The translations under genes and the position numbers were made by a program. Of a DNA stretch of 64,000 nt, positions 26,277 to 34,166 are shown piece after piece. Under the pieces are notes generated by a model. That model was not told the DNA's origin. It ran no database searches and saw only the letters and a list, made by a program, of their open reading frames with translations. The stretch spans positions 78,155 through 142,154 of the forward strand of contig JAIQEW010000006.1 in NCBI GenBank assembly GCA_020073605.1, given 5' to 3'. The first letter of the stretch is position 1. Every line of letters starts with the position of its first letter. The stretch comes from Terriglobia bacterium (lineage in GTDB: Bacteria; Acidobacteriota; Terriglobia; Acidiferrales; UBA7541).

Positions 26277-26558
26277 ACGCAAGGTACCCCGTGGACCTCT
26301 CAGCACGCCTAAACTCGGAATCACTAGAGGGTCGCGACGTGCGGGAGCCTATCAAGATACGAGATAATATGTCAAATTAATTTTCGCCATTCTTTCTGGT
26401 ATTCGATAATTTGTGGCTAGTTTATGAAACATTTCTCCTACCATGCGATAATTTCGTGCTATACATCCTAGTTAGGAGAAGAGGCTCGAAACTCCATACT
26501 AGCCCTTCTCTGCCAGGGGCAGGGTGACCGTTCAAGGCGCGGTCAAAAGAGGGAATAG
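26277..26558. other. AT-rich divergent promoter region, CoA-ester operon / IclR gene
   Basis: 282 bases, distinctly richer in A and T than the surrounding genes. It must hold both promoters. Three GATAAT elements at 26363, 26405 and 26447 recur with an exact period of 42 bases (see the repeat entry). No gene is seen. Confidence 0.75.
26363..26452 (+). repeat. GATAAT elements phased at 42 bp, likely IclR operators
   Basis: GATAAT occurs at 26363-26368, 26405-26410 and 26447-26452. The second and third copies sit in longer matching units (26388-26412 and 26430-26454, 18 of 25 bases identical, both ending CGATAATTT). The 42-base period equals about four helical turns, so all three would lie on the same DNA face. 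Confidence 0.65.
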
Positions 26559-27410
26559 GTGAACACGGCAAATCGGCTGCTGGGCGTGCTCAGTCTCTTT
26601 ACGGTTGAAAAGCCTGAATGGACCGTGGAGGATGCCGCCAAGGAAATCGGTGTTTCCATCAGCACGGCCTACAGATACTTCAGAGATTTGTGCAAGGTCG
26701 GCCTTCTCGATCCTTTTCCCGGCGGCAAATACATTCTGGGGCCGGCGGTGATCGAGAACGATCGCAAGATCCGGCTGACCGACCCGCTGATTAGAGTCGG
26801 TCGGCCTGTGATGCAGCGCCTGGTCGCCCGCTCGGGCAGCGTGGGTGTTGCTCTTCTGTGCCGCATTTACCGGAATTGCGTCATGTGCGTGCACCAGGAA
26901 GCCAGGAATCTTCCCGAAAACTCCGTCGGCTATGAGCGGGGCCGGCCGATGCCGATGTTTCGGGGCGCATCGTCGAAGGTCATTTTCGCGAACCTTCCCT
27001 CGAGAACGGCGCGATGGTTTTTCGATAAGTACGCGGAGGAGATTGCCGCAGCGGGGCTCGGCTCCGATTGGGAAACAATCAAGGTCAATCTTCGCCAAAT
27101 CCGTAAAGCCGGCCTTCACATTACGCGCGGAGAAGTTGACAGCGGCCTTGTAGGCATAGCGGCACCCGTATTTGGCCCGGATAGGATCGTGATTGGCAGC
27201 ATTGCCATGACCATCCCAGAAAGTGAAGCGACCCCGCAGTTCATTGCCAATATCTCCGCCCTTGTGCAGGCAGCCGCGCGCGAAATCGACGCCGGCCTGC
27301 AGCTTATGTCGTCTGGGGAGATTGCTCACGATGCTGATCACCCCGCCATTTATCATGAACTGCCCAGCCCTGAAAATGCCGGCATAGCCGGTGTCCCGAA
27401 GGGCTCATGA
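26559..27410 (+). CDS. IclR-family transcriptional regulator
   Basis: The 283-residue product has an N-terminal winged helix-turn-helix (NTANRLLGVLSLF, then EWTVEDAAKEIGVSISTAYRYFRDLCKVGLL) and a C-terminal IclR effector domain (GRPVMQRLVARSGSVGVALLC, YERGRPMPMFRGASSKVIFA, GLVGIAAPVFGPDRIVIGSI). The GTG start at 26559 has GAGGG 6 bases ahead. It is divergent from the CoA-ester operon and most likely controls it, sensing an aromatic or short-chain acid. The end of the protein is longer than usual and unconserved. Confidence 0.92.
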   Translation: MNTANRLLGVLSLFTVEKPEWTVEDAAKEIGVSISTAYRYFRDLCKVGLLDPFPGGKYILGPAVIENDRKIRLTDPLIRVGRPVMQRLVARSGSVGVALLCRIYRNCVMCVHQEARNLPENSVGYERGRPMPMFRGASSKVIFANLPSRTARWFFDKYAEEIAAAGLGSDWETIKVNLRQIRKAGLHITRGEVDSGLVGIAAPVFGPDRIVIGSIAMTIPESEATPQFIANISALVQAAAREIDAGLQLMSSGEIAHDADHPAIYHELPSPENAGIAGVPKGS

Positions 27411-27516
27411 TACCCGGAAGCGGCAGGTGTCACTTTTCGCCGTGGGATCGCACTGGTCTCATCAACCTTGCCTGCGATGGGATGGGGGAAACATGATCTT
27501 TTCGGGATGTGAGCCG

Positions 27517-28299
27517 CTACCGAAACAGATCTTTTTCCGCCGGACGAATAAGGTCGCGTCCGCTCCCGCTTCCTTCCGAGATCGTCACGCCATGGAGAAC
27601 CGCTGCGGGCACGCGGTCGAGCTTGCCCATGACGAGTCCGCTGGCGGCAGCGAGCTCATCGGCCAGGGCGATCACAGTCGCCTGGAGCATCTTTCCATGC
27701 GGATCGCGCTGGCCTCGATAATCAACCAGCGGCGCCATTCCTGCGACACCCAGCGCGACGTTGACCAGGCCTTCCCGCCACGGACGCCCAAATGTATCGG
27801 AAATGATGACGCCCACATGGACACCAAACGCTCGCGCGAGTTGCTCCTGAAGCATGCGCGCGGAGCGGTCCGGATTCTCCGGCAACAACAAGGCCGTTTC
27901 CGCGGGTGCGTTTGAGATGTCCACGCCGGCATTGGCACAGACGAAGCCGTGGCGAGTCTTGGCGATGATCACGCCGCGCTCCATCCGCACGATGCTGGCC
28001 GCTTCCCTCAACACCAACTCGATTACCCGCGGGTCCTTATGGTATTCAGCGGCCCAGCGTTCGGCTCGCTCGGAAGGTTCAATCGAGTCGAGGCGGACGA
28101 TTCTTCCTTCCGCCTTGGACACGATTTTCTGTGCCACCACGAAGACATCTCCTTGCCTGAGGACGAGGCTTTGCCGTTTGGCCGCTTCAACAAGGAGCCG
28201 TGCGAGATCGTCGCCGGGCGCAACTTCCGGCAGCCCCATCAACGGAATAATTTGCACTGGCAAGGGAGATGGTTTGGCGTGTGCTTCAGTTTCTGACAC
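27517..28299 (-). CDS. cofE: Coenzyme F420-0:L-glutamate ligase CofE
   Basis: The 260-residue product shows IIPLMGLPEVAPGDDLARLL, VVAQKIVSKAEGR, RHGFVCANAGVDISN, GVIISDTFGRPWREG and VNVALGVAGMAPLVDYRG, the CofE signature. It adds the L-glutamates to F420-0 with GTP. It is a single-domain protein: the C-terminal nitroreductase-like domain of actinobacterial FbiB, which reduces dehydro-F420-0, is absent. The start is a GTG with a weak ribosome site. It stands apart from the cofGHDC cluster, converging on the IclR gene and divergent from the F420 reductase. Confidence 0.95.
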   Translation of the reverse strand: MSETEAHAKPSPLPVQIIPLMGLPEVAPGDDLARLLVEAAKRQSLVLRQGDVFVVAQKIVSKAEGRIVRLDSIEPSERAERWAAEYHKDPRVIELVLREAASIVRMERGVIIAKTRHGFVCANAGVDISNAPAETALLLPENPDRSARMLQEQLARAFGVHVGVIISDTFGRPWREGLVNVALGVAGMAPLVDYRGQRDPHGKMLQATVIALADELAAASGLVMGKLDRVPAAVLHGVTISEGSGSGRDLIRPAEKDLFR

Positions 28300-28418
28300 G
28301 TTTACTCAATTCGACATCGCACAGACTAGCACCCGGAACACAGCGGGCCAAGCGGGTTCCGTGCGACATTTTGTGAACTCACATTCTCAGGTGCTTTGAG
28401 AAATTAGGCGGAGGAAAT

Positions 28419-29123
28419 ATGGGCGAGAAGAAGATTGCCATTATTGGTGGAACCGGCGACTTGGGATTTGGCCTGGCTTTGCGATGGGCGCGGGCAGGAG
28501 TGCAGGTCATCATTGGCTCCCGCGATGAAAGCAAGGCCAAGGATGCGGCGACGCGCGTACGGGAAACGCTGAAAGGACACGCGCCGGCTGAGTCGGAGGA
28601 ATTTTCAATCAGTGGGCTTGAGAACGCACAGGCCGCCGCGCAGGCTTCAGTAGTGGTGTTGGCCGTCCCTATTTCGGCCCAGGTCGCCGTCTTGAAAAGC
28701 ATTCGAGGTTCCCTGGAAGGGGCCATTTTGGTGGACACAACGGTTCCCCTGGCCGCAGCCTTGGGCGGCAAGCCGACACGGATGCTGGGGGTATGGCAAG
28801 GATCCGCCGCTGCGCAGGCTCGCGAGTTTGTGCCAGCCGCGACGCCTGTGTTGGCCGCTTTCCACAACGTATCGGCTGAAGCTTTGCAAGACCTGTCGGT
28901 AACGCCTGAATGCGACATCCTCGTATGCGGAGACGATGAGGCGGCCAAACAAATCCTCTTCCCGCTGGTGAAGTTGATCCCCGGCTTGCGCCCGATCGAT
29001 GCGGGCCCGCTGGAAATGTCCCGCATCGTCGAGACTATTACAGCCGTTCTGATCTCAGTGAACCGCCGCTACCGCGTGCACCACGCCGGTATTCGCATTA
29101 CGGGCTTGGATCTCAAGCCATAG
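28419..29123 (+). CDS. npdG: NADPH:F420 oxidoreductase
   Basis: The 234-residue Rossmann protein begins KKIAIIGGTGDLGFGLALRWARAG and IGSRDESKA, an NADPH-type dinucleotide motif with a Ser-Arg pair for the 2'-phosphate, followed by AVPISAQVAVLKSI, VAAFHNVSAEALQD and CGDDEAAK, as in Npd/FNO. It passes hydride between NADPH and F420 and would supply F420H2 for the LLM enzyme. The ATG has GGAGG 5 bases ahead. It is divergent from cofE across 119 bases, so both may share control. Confidence 0.92.
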   Translation: MGEKKIAIIGGTGDLGFGLALRWARAGVQVIIGSRDESKAKDAATRVRETLKGHAPAESEEFSISGLENAQAAAQASVVVLAVPISAQVAVLKSIRGSLEGAILVDTTVPLAAALGGKPTRMLGVWQGSAAAQAREFVPAATPVLAAFHNVSAEALQDLSVTPECDILVCGDDEAAKQILFPLVKLIPGLRPIDAGPLEMSRIVETITAVLISVNRRYRVHHAGIRITGLDLKP

Positions 29124-29199
29124 TGTGCGGGCAAAATTGACAGGGCCGCGTCGGTCGGATACTCTGGACAATCCGAAATCAAACGCGAAGGAGCAATGA

Positions 29200-29499
29200 A
29201 TGGCTCAGGGTACCCCTGTAAAGCACAAGAAGAAGACGAAATCGGTGTTGAAGAACATCCGCCAGGCCGAGCGGCGCGCTGCGATCAATCGCATGAACCG
29301 CACGCGGGTTCGCACGGCGATTCGCCGGATGCGCACGGCCCTTGCTTCGGCGGATGCCGCCGGAGCCGAAAAACTCGCCTCGGCGACGTATTCCGAACTC
29401 GATAAGGCGATCCGCAAACGGACGCTCTCCGAAAACACCGCCAATCGTTACAAGTCCCGTTTGGCGCTCGCCCTGAACGCGCTCAAAACGAAGAAATAG
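29200..29499 (+). CDS. rpsT: 30S ribosomal protein S20
   Basis: The 99-residue, strongly basic product fits S20: KHKKKTKSVLKNIRQAERR near the N-terminus, NRMNRTRVRTAIRRM, and TLSENTANRYKSRLALALNA at the end. It binds 16S rRNA early in 30S assembly. AAGGAG lies 6 bases before the ATG at 29200. It is followed by a clear intrinsic terminator, so it is a single-gene transcript. Confidence 0.97.
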   Translation: MAQGTPVKHKKKTKSVLKNIRQAERRAAINRMNRTRVRTAIRRMRTALASADAAGAEKLASATYSELDKAIRKRTLSENTANRYKSRLALALNALKTKK

Positions 29500-29526
29500 G
29501 CTTCCGAGTCGCAAGGTTTTTTCAAG

Positions 29527-29557
29527 AGGCGCTCTTGAGTTCCGGAGCGCCTTTTTC
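29527..29557 (+). terminator. Intrinsic terminator of rpsT
   Basis: AGGCGCTC (29527-29534) pairs with GAGCGCCT (29545-29552) around a 10-base loop and runs straight into a T tract. It lies 28 bases after the rpsT stop. Confidence 0.9.
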
Positions 29558-29587
29558 ATTTGGCGATCCTGAGGGATGCGGTGCGGA

Positions 29588-30619
29588 TCAAGCAGCGGAA
29601 GACGTCAGCCGGGCGATCAGGAATTCCATCATGGCCCGCGGATTGGGATTCGCGGATTTCAACTGGCTGTCGGCGTCGGCGAGCGCCGTGAGGCCCGCGA
29701 GCAAATCCTTCTTCGGAATTCGGTGCGCCTGCCGGACCGCTGCCTCCGCCGCCTCAGGACGCATGCCAAGTTGCCGGGCTGCTTGAAAGCCACTAGTATG
29801 CGCGGGCAGGTCGCGCGCTTCGATCAGCTTCCGATACATCCATGCCAGCGCCCCGACGATGCCGGCGGGCTGCTCGCCTTCCCGCAAGAGATTATCCAAG
29901 AATGCGAGCGCGGCGTCCCGCTTGCGGTTCGCCAGCATGTCCGCAAGTTGCCAGACGGTATTCTTGCGCGCGGCCACCACCAAAGTCTCGACATCGCCCG
30001 TCGTGATCCTGCCGCGCCCCTGCGCGCCCCGGACGTACGTCGCCAGCTTTTCGAGCTCGATGCGGATGCGCGCGGGCGCGCCGTTCAAGATGTCCGCCAG
30101 CAGCGCCGCTGCGTCGCGATCGATTTCCGCACCGAGATCCTTTGCCATTTGCGCGGCGAGCGACGCAGCCGATTCGTTGCCGATGCTCAGCTCGACCACG
30201 AGCGCCTTTTCGTTCAAGAGCTTCGCGAACCTCTGGCGTCCGTCGAGTGCCGCGGCTTCGAGCAGCAGGACGGTAAATGGCGCGGGCGAATCGAGGTACT
30301 TGCCGAGCGCCTCGACGATCTCTTCACGCGACTTGTCGCCGAGTCGTTCGACCGATTCGGCGCCTTCCACCACGATCACCTGGCGAGGCGCCATCATCGG
30401 CAGCGTTTGCGCGCGCCCGAGGATTTCATCCCAGCCAGTGTCGCGCGCGGAAAGCCGCGCCACGGCCCAGTCCCGCGCCCCCTCCGGGACGCAGGTTTCG
30501 ATGATTTTGTTGCGGCACATTTCGCGCAGATAGGAGTCGGTGCCCTGTAGCACGATTGCGGCCACCGGTTTGCCCTGCGCGAGGCGTTCGAGAAGCTTGT
30601 CCGGAGAGAGTCCGGCCAT
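29588..30619 (-). CDS. holA: DNA polymerase III subunit delta
   Basis: The 343-residue product matches HolA: VLQGTDSYLREMCRNKI near the start, RQVIVVEGAESVERLG, FTVLLLEAAALDGRQRFAKLL and the helical domain DVETLVVAARKNTVWQLADMLANR, ending in a collar-like helical part. It is the clamp-loader subunit that opens the beta clamp. Its start overlaps the lptE stop (TGATG), and the lptE-holA pairing is common in Gram-negative bacteria. Confidence 0.92.
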   Translation of the reverse strand: MAGLSPDKLLERLAQGKPVAAIVLQGTDSYLREMCRNKIIETCVPEGARDWAVARLSARDTGWDEILGRAQTLPMMAPRQVIVVEGAESVERLGDKSREEIVEALGKYLDSPAPFTVLLLEAAALDGRQRFAKLLNEKALVVELSIGNESAASLAAQMAKDLGAEIDRDAAALLADILNGAPARIRIELEKLATYVRGAQGRGRITTGDVETLVVAARKNTVWQLADMLANRKRDAALAFLDNLLREGEQPAGIVGALAWMYRKLIEARDLPAHTSGFQAARQLGMRPEAAEAAVRQAHRIPKKDLLAGLTALADADSQLKSANPNPRAMMEFLIARLTSSAA

Positions 30620-31176
30620 CAGAAATTCTCCAGAACGTCCGAGACGAGGTGCGACGCCAGATCGCGGGACATCCGTTCGAGCGCCGGGTCCTGCTCCTCG
30701 AAGAAGCTGTTTACGTCCGACGAAATCTGATACTCGTCGCGGAAGACCATGTCGTTGTTCTGATAGACCGGTTTCTGCGTTTTGTTGTCGATCAATTGCA
30801 CCTTGGTGTGCACGGTGACAAGCATCGTGGTCACCTGCCCGGTGTTCGCCTGAAACAGCACGGGGTTGGTTTCAATCGAGAGCACTTCGCCCTTCAGAAC
30901 GCCGTCGGCTGACTGCTGGTCCTGCACGATTCGGTATTTCGTGCGCGTGACGAACTCGCGGATCACGGCCTGGGTGAATCGCTGCTCGATGCGATAGCGC
31001 GTCGTGTCGTTTGTAAATGCGGGAACGGCGATGGCCTTCCATTCGGACGGCAGCTTTGCGGCGTGGCCCGCGACGTGATATCCGCAGCCGCCGGCCGCGA
31101 GCGCCGCAATCAGGCAGGAAAGCCACAGCGCGCGGCGAATCCCGCGGCGCCCGGCCTCACTCGTTCGATTTTGCAA
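30619..31176 (-). CDS. lptE: LPS-assembly lipoprotein LptE
   Basis: The 185-residue product has an Arg-rich N-terminus, the hydrophobic stretch ALWLSCLIAALAAGGC with a lipobox ending in the lipidated Cys, then GYHVAGHAAKLPSEWKAIAVP typical of LptE. It anchors in the outer membrane and plugs the LptD barrel to insert LPS. I place the start at the TTG at 31176 with GGAGG 6 bases ahead, overlapping the end of the preceding gene by 20 bases; the much longer open frame to 31350 lies inside that gene. No lptD is in the window. Confidence 0.85.
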   Translation of the reverse strand: MQNRTSEAGRRGIRRALWLSCLIAALAAGGCGYHVAGHAAKLPSEWKAIAVPAFTNDTTRYRIEQRFTQAVIREFVTRTKYRIVQDQQSADGVLKGEVLSIETNPVLFQANTGQVTTMLVTVHTKVQLIDNKTQKPVYQNNDMVFRDEYQISSDVNSFFEEQDPALERMSRDLASHLVSDVLENF

Positions 31177-32191
31177 CAAGCTCCTCCGCGATGCGCACCG
31201 CGTTGGTGGCGGCAAGGCGCAGATTGTCGGCGGCGCCCCAGAGCCAGACGCCTCCCGCGACATTCGGATCGGGCTCGATCCGCGCGAGATGAATCTCGCT
31301 CTCGCCCGCCACGCTGATGTTGGTCGGCGCCGCATCGTCCGGCCCGGCAACCTTCACGCCGAGATTCGCGAAGCCTGCGCCAAGTTGCTCGGGTGACGCC
31401 GCCGATGCCAGCTCCGCGTACGCCGCGAAAGCATACCCGTAAAATACCGGGGCTTGCACCAATTGAATTGCAGGCACGGGAGCGCCGCCGGCGAGATATC
31501 CTGCCAGGTAGCGTGCCACGTCTATGCGCACTTCTGCCAGGCTGGGCTTTGCGTTCGCGCCGTACCCGGCGAGTAGATTGAACGCCACCTGCGCGTCGAA
31601 AACCGGCTGAGCAATCTTTTGAAACGATAGCAGGCTGGCCGTCTGGCTCTCGAGTTCTTCGACGCCTTCCTGGCCGCGTTCGGAGACCGGGGGAAACAGC
31701 AGGACGGAAATTCGCTGTGTCTGAAGTTTGTTCAGTCCGGCCGATAGAGTGCACGCGATGATCACCGGTGCGAACGGTGATGAATACGCTGCCCTCGCAG
31801 GCGAGCCATCGCCTCCGGCAGCGGGCTGCGGCGGCAGCACGGAAGCGAGCGAAGGAATCCAGGCGGTTGCGGTCGCAGCGAGGGCGCCCGTCAAATCGAT
31901 TACCGTCGCGCCGGAGCTTTGCGCCGCGCGCCAGTTTCGCTCGGCGTCCGGAGCCGTCCCGGCGAAGAACGCGAAGCGCGCTCCCTCGAAGCTGTCCTCA
32001 TCGAGTGCGCGGATGAATGTGGGTTCTCCGGCGGCTTCGGTCAGCGTGCCCGCCCTCACGCTTTCATCGAGCAGCGCGATGTCGCTCGCGGGAAAATGGC
32101 GGTCTTCGAGAACCTGCTTCAGCTCTTTGCCGAGAAGGGAAGATGCGCCGACGATGGCGACGCGATGGAGTTTACCGGGCCCGGAGGGCAT
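31157..32191 (-). CDS. USG-1-like degenerate aspartate-semialdehyde dehydrogenase homologue
   Basis: The 344-residue product keeps the Rossmann start HRVAIVGASSLLGKELKQVLEDRHFP and the general Asd layout. But where active Asd has a PNCST nucleophile motif the sequence reads APVIIACTLSAGL, with the Cys out of register, and where Asd has GHS with the catalytic His it reads FYGYAFAAY. It therefore looks like USG-1, an Asd paralogue without activity. It lies 3 bases after pssA and overlaps lptE, so it is embedded in an envelope-biogenesis run. A different function or a moonlighting structural role is possible. Confidence 0.75.
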   Translation of the reverse strand: MPSGPGKLHRVAIVGASSLLGKELKQVLEDRHFPASDIALLDESVRAGTLTEAAGEPTFIRALDEDSFEGARFAFFAGTAPDAERNWRAAQSSGATVIDLTGALAATATAWIPSLASVLPPQPAAGGDGSPARAAYSSPFAPVIIACTLSAGLNKLQTQRISVLLFPPVSERGQEGVEELESQTASLLSFQKIAQPVFDAQVAFNLLAGYGANAKPSLAEVRIDVARYLAGYLAGGAPVPAIQLVQAPVFYGYAFAAYAELASAASPEQLGAGFANLGVKVAGPDDAAPTNISVAGESEIHLARIEPDPNVAGGVWLWGAADNLRLAATNAVRIAEELVAKSNE

Positions 32192-32194
32192 GGC

Positions 32195-33022
32195 TCAGGC
32201 GTGGCGCGAAGCGAGGCGATGGCGGGCCAAACGAACCACTTGTAGCACGATTCCGTGGACGAAATACGCGCTCGCTATGATCATCAAAGTGGGTCCTGAA
32301 AAGAACCAGATCGCGCCGCCCAGCAGTGCGAGCAGCACCACAAAGAGCGAGGGCCACCGCCGCGTCCACTGAATATCTTTGAAGCTATAGTGGCGGAACG
32401 TGCTCGACATCAGCGCGCCAAGCGCGATCAGCAGCACGAGCCATAGCACCGATAGCCTCGCGTCGGAGATCGGGGTCCGGAAAAAGTGTACCGTCGCCGC
32501 GATCATGCCCGCCGCCGCCGGACAGGGCATTCCGGCGAAAAAGCGACTGCCGCCCTGTGCCATCCCTTGGATGTTGAACCGCGCGAGCCGCCAGGCGGTG
32601 CAGCCCAGATAGAAGAAACCGATTAGCCAGCCGAGCTGCACCAGGTGCAGCCCTTCCGGCGCGCTGGCAGCTGCGAATGTATGGATGCCCCATGCGTAGG
32701 CGAGAAACGCCGGCGCCATGCCGAAGCTCACTACGTCAGCCAGGGAATCGAACTGTTTTCCGAACTCGCTGTTCGTGCCCATGGCGCGCGCCACGCGCCC
32801 ATCAAGCGAGTCGAAGATAATCGCAATCCCGATCGCTCGAGCAGCGTTGTCGAGGTCGGTGACCGAACCTTCCAGCGTCGCGAGAATCGCGTAGTATCCG
32901 CAGAGAAGATTTGCCACGGTGAAGACGCTGGGAAGGATGTAAACGCCGCGGCGGAGCCGGTGGCTGCGGAAGGGGCGCCGAGGATCTTCTTGGCCGATCG
33001 GATCTAGGTGGTTGAATTCCAT
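32195..33022 (-). CDS. pssA: CDP-diacylglycerol--serine O-phosphatidyltransferase
   Basis: The membrane protein has the CDP-alcohol phosphotransferase motif DSLDGRVARAMG followed by FGKQFDSLADVVSFG, matching D-x2-D-G-x2-A-R-x8-G-x3-D-x3-D. About seven hydrophobic helices follow, starting with LPSVFTVANLLCGYYAIL. It makes phosphatidylserine in the inner membrane. Its start overlaps the end of psd by 19 bases, which couples the two steps to phosphatidylethanolamine. Confidence 0.95.
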   Translation of the reverse strand: MEFNHLDPIGQEDPRRPFRSHRLRRGVYILPSVFTVANLLCGYYAILATLEGSVTDLDNAARAIGIAIIFDSLDGRVARAMGTNSEFGKQFDSLADVVSFGMAPAFLAYAWGIHTFAAASAPEGLHLVQLGWLIGFFYLGCTAWRLARFNIQGMAQGGSRFFAGMPCPAAAGMIAATVHFFRTPISDARLSVLWLVLLIALGALMSSTFRHYSFKDIQWTRRWPSLFVVLLALLGGAIWFFSGPTLMIIASAYFVHGIVLQVVRLARHRLASRHA

Positions 33023-33624
33023 TTCGCCAGGATGCTTTCCCCGCCCTTTACGTTTTGCCCGCGCCGGACAACAACCTCGGATTCCATCGGGAGCCAGATG
33101 TCCACGCGCGAGCCGAAACGGATCATCCCCACGCGTTCGCCGCGCGCGACGGTATCGCCCTTACTTTTCCAGCATAGCACGCGCCGCGCAATCGCTCCGG
33201 CGATTTGTTTGAATACCAACGAGCCCTGTGGCGTATGCATATAGATCACGTTTTGTTCGTTTTCGCGCGAAGCAGCCGCGCGATACGCGCCATAAAACCG
33301 CCCCGGACGATAGACCACATCGGTAATCTGCCCCGCTACCGGCGCGCGCTGCACGTGTACGTTCCAGATCGATAGAAAGATGCTGACGCGGTGTCCCATC
33401 GTCCCGTCGAATGTCTCGTCCACGATTTCGACCACTCGGCCGTCGGCCGGCGATACGACTAAACCGGGATCGGACGGAATGGTGCGTTCCGGATCGCGAA
33501 AAAAGTAGAAGACAAAGAGGCCCAGCAGGATCAGCATCGCCGCGGGCCACTTCCAGCCCGCGATCAGGCAGGCGGCCCCGGCGCCGAGCGGTGGAATCGC
33601 AAACTTGTACGCTTCCTTAACCAT
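33004..33624 (-). CDS. psd: Phosphatidylserine decarboxylase (short, PSD-B like form)
   Basis: The 206-residue product has an N-terminal membrane pair (IPPLGAGAACLIAGWKWP, AAMLILLGLFVFYFFRDPER), then VVSPADGRVVEI, FLSIWNVHVQRAPV with the active-site His, and MIRFGSRVDIWLP, where the proenzyme is cut between Gly and Ser to create the pyruvoyl group. It converts phosphatidylserine to phosphatidylethanolamine. The short form is typical of many non-enteric bacteria. It leads the psd-pssA-usg-lptE-holA run. Confidence 0.94.
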   Translation of the reverse strand: MVKEAYKFAIPPLGAGAACLIAGWKWPAAMLILLGLFVFYFFRDPERTIPSDPGLVVSPADGRVVEIVDETFDGTMGHRVSIFLSIWNVHVQRAPVAGQITDVVYRPGRFYGAYRAAASRENEQNVIYMHTPQGSLVFKQIAGAIARRVLCWKSKGDTVARGERVGMIRFGSRVDIWLPMESEVVVRRGQNVKGGESILAKWNSTT

Positions 33625-33684
33625 GAGGGTGAAAAAGTTCCTGCCTCGTCCGGTTCCGTTTCGCAGATTGTCTATACTAGCGCA

Positions 33685-33715
33685 CGAACGGCCCGCGGAT
33701 GCCGCGGTCCGTTCG
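33685..33715. repeat. 31-bp near-perfect inverted repeat ahead of psd
   Basis: Arms CGAACGG/CCGTTCG and, inside them, CCGCGG/CCGCGG form a near-perfect stem with one C-T mismatch and a 3-base loop (33699-33701). It lies 61 bases upstream of psd and 45 bases downstream of the DUF465 stop, both leftward. No U run follows, so it could be a terminator without a tail, an operator or a leader hairpin. Confidence 0.6.
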
Positions 33716-33759
33716 AATACAGGTGTATTGTACGACAGAAGTGAGAGGACCTGCCGGCC

Positions 33760-33987
33760 CTAGTGACTCACCATCTGCTGGTGGCGCGCGAGAATCAGCT
33801 CCATGCGGTCTTTCAAACGCAGCTTCAACTTCTTCAGCGCTGCTTCCTGGATCAGATCCTCCGAACTCACGTAGGAAGACTTGAGGATCTGCTCTAGCTG
33901 GGATTCACAGCGGGAGTGTTCTTCGGCGAGACTGCGGAACTCTGGATCTCTTGCCAACAGGGACTGCCGGATTTCTTGGTGTGTCAT
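33760..33987 (-). CDS. DUF465 / YdcH-family small protein
   Basis: The 75-residue product is a short helical hairpin: LLARDPEFRSLAEEHSRCESQLEQIL, then ALKKLKLRLKDRMELIL, matching the DUF465 pattern of a charged coiled-coil-like pair. Its function is unknown. It has an AGGAGGG 11 bases from the ATG, a longer spacing than usual. It stands alone between psd and the lipoprotein gene. Confidence 0.85.
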   Translation of the reverse strand: MTHQEIRQSLLARDPEFRSLAEEHSRCESQLEQILKSSYVSSEDLIQEAALKKLKLRLKDRMELILARHQQMVSH

Positions 33988-34166
33988 CGGCGTGCGTTCC
34001 CTCCTGGTTGGTGCAATCGTTCACATGGCAGTAACAATTACCACAAACCGGTGCCGGAGCCAAGAGGCTGTGTGGCCGCGAAGTAAAGTTCTCGACTGTC
34101 GATTGGTGTGCTGAAGTCGGGGAACTCTTCGGGCTGGTCAGCCGAGGGGCATCTCCGGGCCAAGTC

